Assembly (NCBI GenBank): GCA_943327755.2
Contig: CALPYF020000002.1
Coordinates: 146,950-210,949, forward strand
Length of the DNA: 64,000 nucleotides
Reading direction: 5' to 3'
Source: Deinococcus hopiensis KR-140
GTDB taxonomy: Bacteria; Deinococcota; Deinococci; Deinococcales; Deinococcaceae
Shown: positions 62,711-64,000 of the stretch, in pieces
Layout: each line of letters starts with the position of its first letter
How positions within the stretch are numbered: the stretch's first letter is position 1
Program-made: the position numbers and the translations under genes
The notes under the pieces: generated by a model
What the model was told of the DNA's origin: nothing
The model's input: the letters and a program-made list of their open reading frames with translations, nothing else
The model's database searches: none

Positions 62711-62791
62711 GCCGGTCAGTCTGCCCCGGAACGGGGGTGCATCCAAAGGGGGACGCGCCGCAGGGCGTGACAGGGCTTACACTTGGCCCTT

Positions 62792-63616
62792 ATGGACTGG
62801 TTCTACGCCATCGTTTACGGGATCGTCGAGGGGATCACCGAGTTCCTGCCGATCAGCTCCACCGGGCACCTGATCCTCACCGGCAACCTGATGGGCGTGC
62901 CCTGGTCGAAGGAAGTCAAGGACACCTTCGAGGTCGTCATCCAGGGCGGCGCGATCCTGGCCGTGCTCGCCTACTACTGGAAGGACTTCCTGCAGATCCG
63001 CCACATCGGCCGCGATAAGACCCAGCAGAACCTATGGCTGGGCGTGGTCGTGGCCTGCATTCCCGCCGTGATCCTGGGCGTGCTGTTCGGCGACACCATC
63101 AAGGCGTACCTGTTCCGGCCCAGCGTGGTCGCCTGGGCGCTGATCGTGGGCGGCATCCTGATGTGGCTGATCGAATCGCGCCGCGTCACGCCGAACGTGG
63201 ACGCCATCGAGAAGATCGGCGTGCGCCGCTCGCTGATGATCGGCGCCCTGCAGTGCCTCGCGCTGCTGTGGCCCGGCTTCTCCCGCTCCGCGAGTTCCAT
63301 CCTGGGCGGCATGATCCTGGGTCTGGACCGGCCCACCGCCACGAAGTTCAGCTTCTACCTGGGCGTGCCCACCCTGGGCGGCGCGGCGCTGCTGGACTTC
63401 ATCAAGAGCCGCGACATCCTCGCCGAGATCGGCGTGCTGAACGTGCTGCTGGGCGCCGCCGTGAGCTTCGTGGTGGCGTACCTGTCCATCGGGTGGCTCC
63501 TGCGCTTCGTGTCCACCAACAACTTCAAACCCTTCGCGATCTACCGCGTCGTGGTCGGCGTGCTGATCCTCGTGCTGATCGCGGCGGGCGTGCTGAACAA
63601 CGGCAACCTCGCCTGA
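62792..63616 (+). CDS. uppP: Undecaprenyl-diphosphatase (UppP/BacA)
   Basis: Recycles undecaprenyl diphosphate to the monophosphate lipid carrier (274 residues, polytopic). Active-site motifs are GIVEGITEFLPISSTGHLIL (about 12-31) and the second block WPGFSRSASSILGGMILGLD (about 161-180) with the catalytic Ser/Arg cluster. ATG 62792 is preferred over TTG 62783 because TACACT (62778-62783) lies 8 nt upstream. The product links to murG, dxr and alr functions in this window. A short hairpin follows the stop. Confidence 0.97.
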   Translation: MDWFYAIVYGIVEGITEFLPISSTGHLILTGNLMGVPWSKEVKDTFEVVIQGGAILAVLAYYWKDFLQIRHIGRDKTQQNLWLGVVVACIPAVILGVLFGDTIKAYLFRPSVVAWALIVGGILMWLIESRRVTPNVDAIEKIGVRRSLMIGALQCLALLWPGFSRSASSILGGMILGLDRPTATKFSFYLGVPTLGGAALLDFIKSRDILAEIGVLNVLLGAAVSFVVAYLSIGWLLRFVSTNNFKPFAIYRVVVGVLILVLIAAGVLNNGNLA

Positions 63617-63618
63617 CG

Positions 63619-63639
63619 CTCTGAAAGCGGTTTTCAGAG
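63619..63639 (+). terminator. Hairpin after uppP
   Basis: CTCTGAAA (63619-63626) pairs with TTTCAGAG (63632-63639). It overlaps the end of the transposase gene on the other strand and may belong to the insertion-sequence end. Confidence 0.45.
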
Positions 63640-64000
63640 GCATTGAGGGAAAAGACAATGCTGAAACCAGCCAGCGCAATCTTTTGTGCGGACGGCTTCC
63701 AACGCCACCCGGATCGCTTCATTGACGGTCGTTTTCGAGCGTGCCTCCAGACGTCGCGTCTGCGACTTCACTTTCGAAAACATCAGCTCAATCGGACTCA
63801 AATCTGGCGAATACGGCGGTAGAAACACCAGTTGCGCGCCTGTCGCTTCAATCGACGTGCGCACCGCCGAGCGGCGGTGCGCACCCAAGTTATCCATCAC
63901 CACCACCTGCCCGGCCCGCAGTTCTGGCACCAGAATGCGGTTGACGTACGTCAAGAACACATCCCCATTCACCCCACCATCGACCACCCACGGTGCACAC
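63634..64000 (-). mobile_element. IS630-type transposase, truncated by the window edge
   Basis: About 122 C-terminal residues of a DDE transposase, running off the right edge. The second catalytic Asp is in VVVMDNLGAHRRSAV, and the third acid, Glu, is in PYSPDLSPIELMFSKVKSQT, a pattern typical of IS630 (often the second part of a split transposase). The preceding APWVVDGGVNGDVFLTYVN is also typical. Base composition is visibly lower in GC than the neighbours, in keeping with a mobile element. The left end of the element must lie within about 20 nt after the uppP stop, but the terminal repeat cannot be set from one end. Confidence 0.9.

Overview
This window comes from a GC-rich bacterium, almost certainly a Deinococcus (Deinococcota). 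The evidence is the protein content, a murG-murC-murB-ftsQ-ftsA-ftsZ division cluster, a long Ala/Lys/Pro-rich N-terminal extension on the housekeeping sigma factor, and the way genes begin. At least 25 starts have a TAnnnT -10 box ending only 6-9 nt before the ATG or GTG, which is the leaderless-mRNA layout described for Deinococcus deserti. No rRNA, tRNA, CRISPR array or prophage was seen. The species is not identified.

Layout. 1-6500: the partial gene of a thioredoxin-domain (DUF255) protein, a transglutaminase-like protein, argS, a short leader ORF with two mutually exclusive stems (candidate attenuator), then leuS. 6600-13800: a TPR-GGDEF diguanylate cyclase, a secreted alpha/beta hydrolase, a polyprenyl synthase, an N-formylglutamate amidohydrolase-like protein, a LysM-M23 peptidase, a 195-bp inverted-repeat element, dtd, a DUF1844 protein and a small unknown. 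13784-17349: a 500-bp non-coding stretch, a LysM-NlpC/P60 hydrolase, two small unknowns (one apparently frameshifted at two homopolymers) and an RsmC-like methyltransferase. 17595-22997: rpoD, then a DUF4129/MoxR/DUF58 operon. 23053-26071: a GH68 levansucrase-like lipoprotein and a branched-chain amino acid binding protein.

26331-33146 is the division and cell-wall cluster on the minus strand: murG-murC-murB-ftsQ-ftsA-ftsZ, with stop/start overlaps from murC to ftsA. 33340-40177 (minus): an AIM24 protein, an aspartate aminotransferase, two paralogous small beta-barrel candidates, a two-component system and lepA. 40298-54925: an M28 aminopeptidase, a GNAT acetyltransferase, folD divergent from a TetR regulator, proB, a glucodextranase-C-type surface protein, an EamA permease, a DUF4127 protein, an ABC transporter pair, a lipoprotein, a large secreted protein and alr.

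54999-61696 is the conserved rpsB-tsf-pyrH-frr-cdsA-dxr-rseP order on the minus strand. The window ends with an APH(6)-like kinase divergent from uppP, and a truncated IS630-type transposase at the right edge. Envelope building dominates: precursor synthesis (murB, murC, murG, alr, dxr, uppP, cdsA), wall hydrolases, division proteins and surface proteins.

The most notable non-coding signals are three copies (19325, 56118, 59034) of a repeat of about 130 bp with two hairpins whose stems differ in sequence but stay paired, the leuS leader, and two other inverted-repeat elements (12421, 33188).
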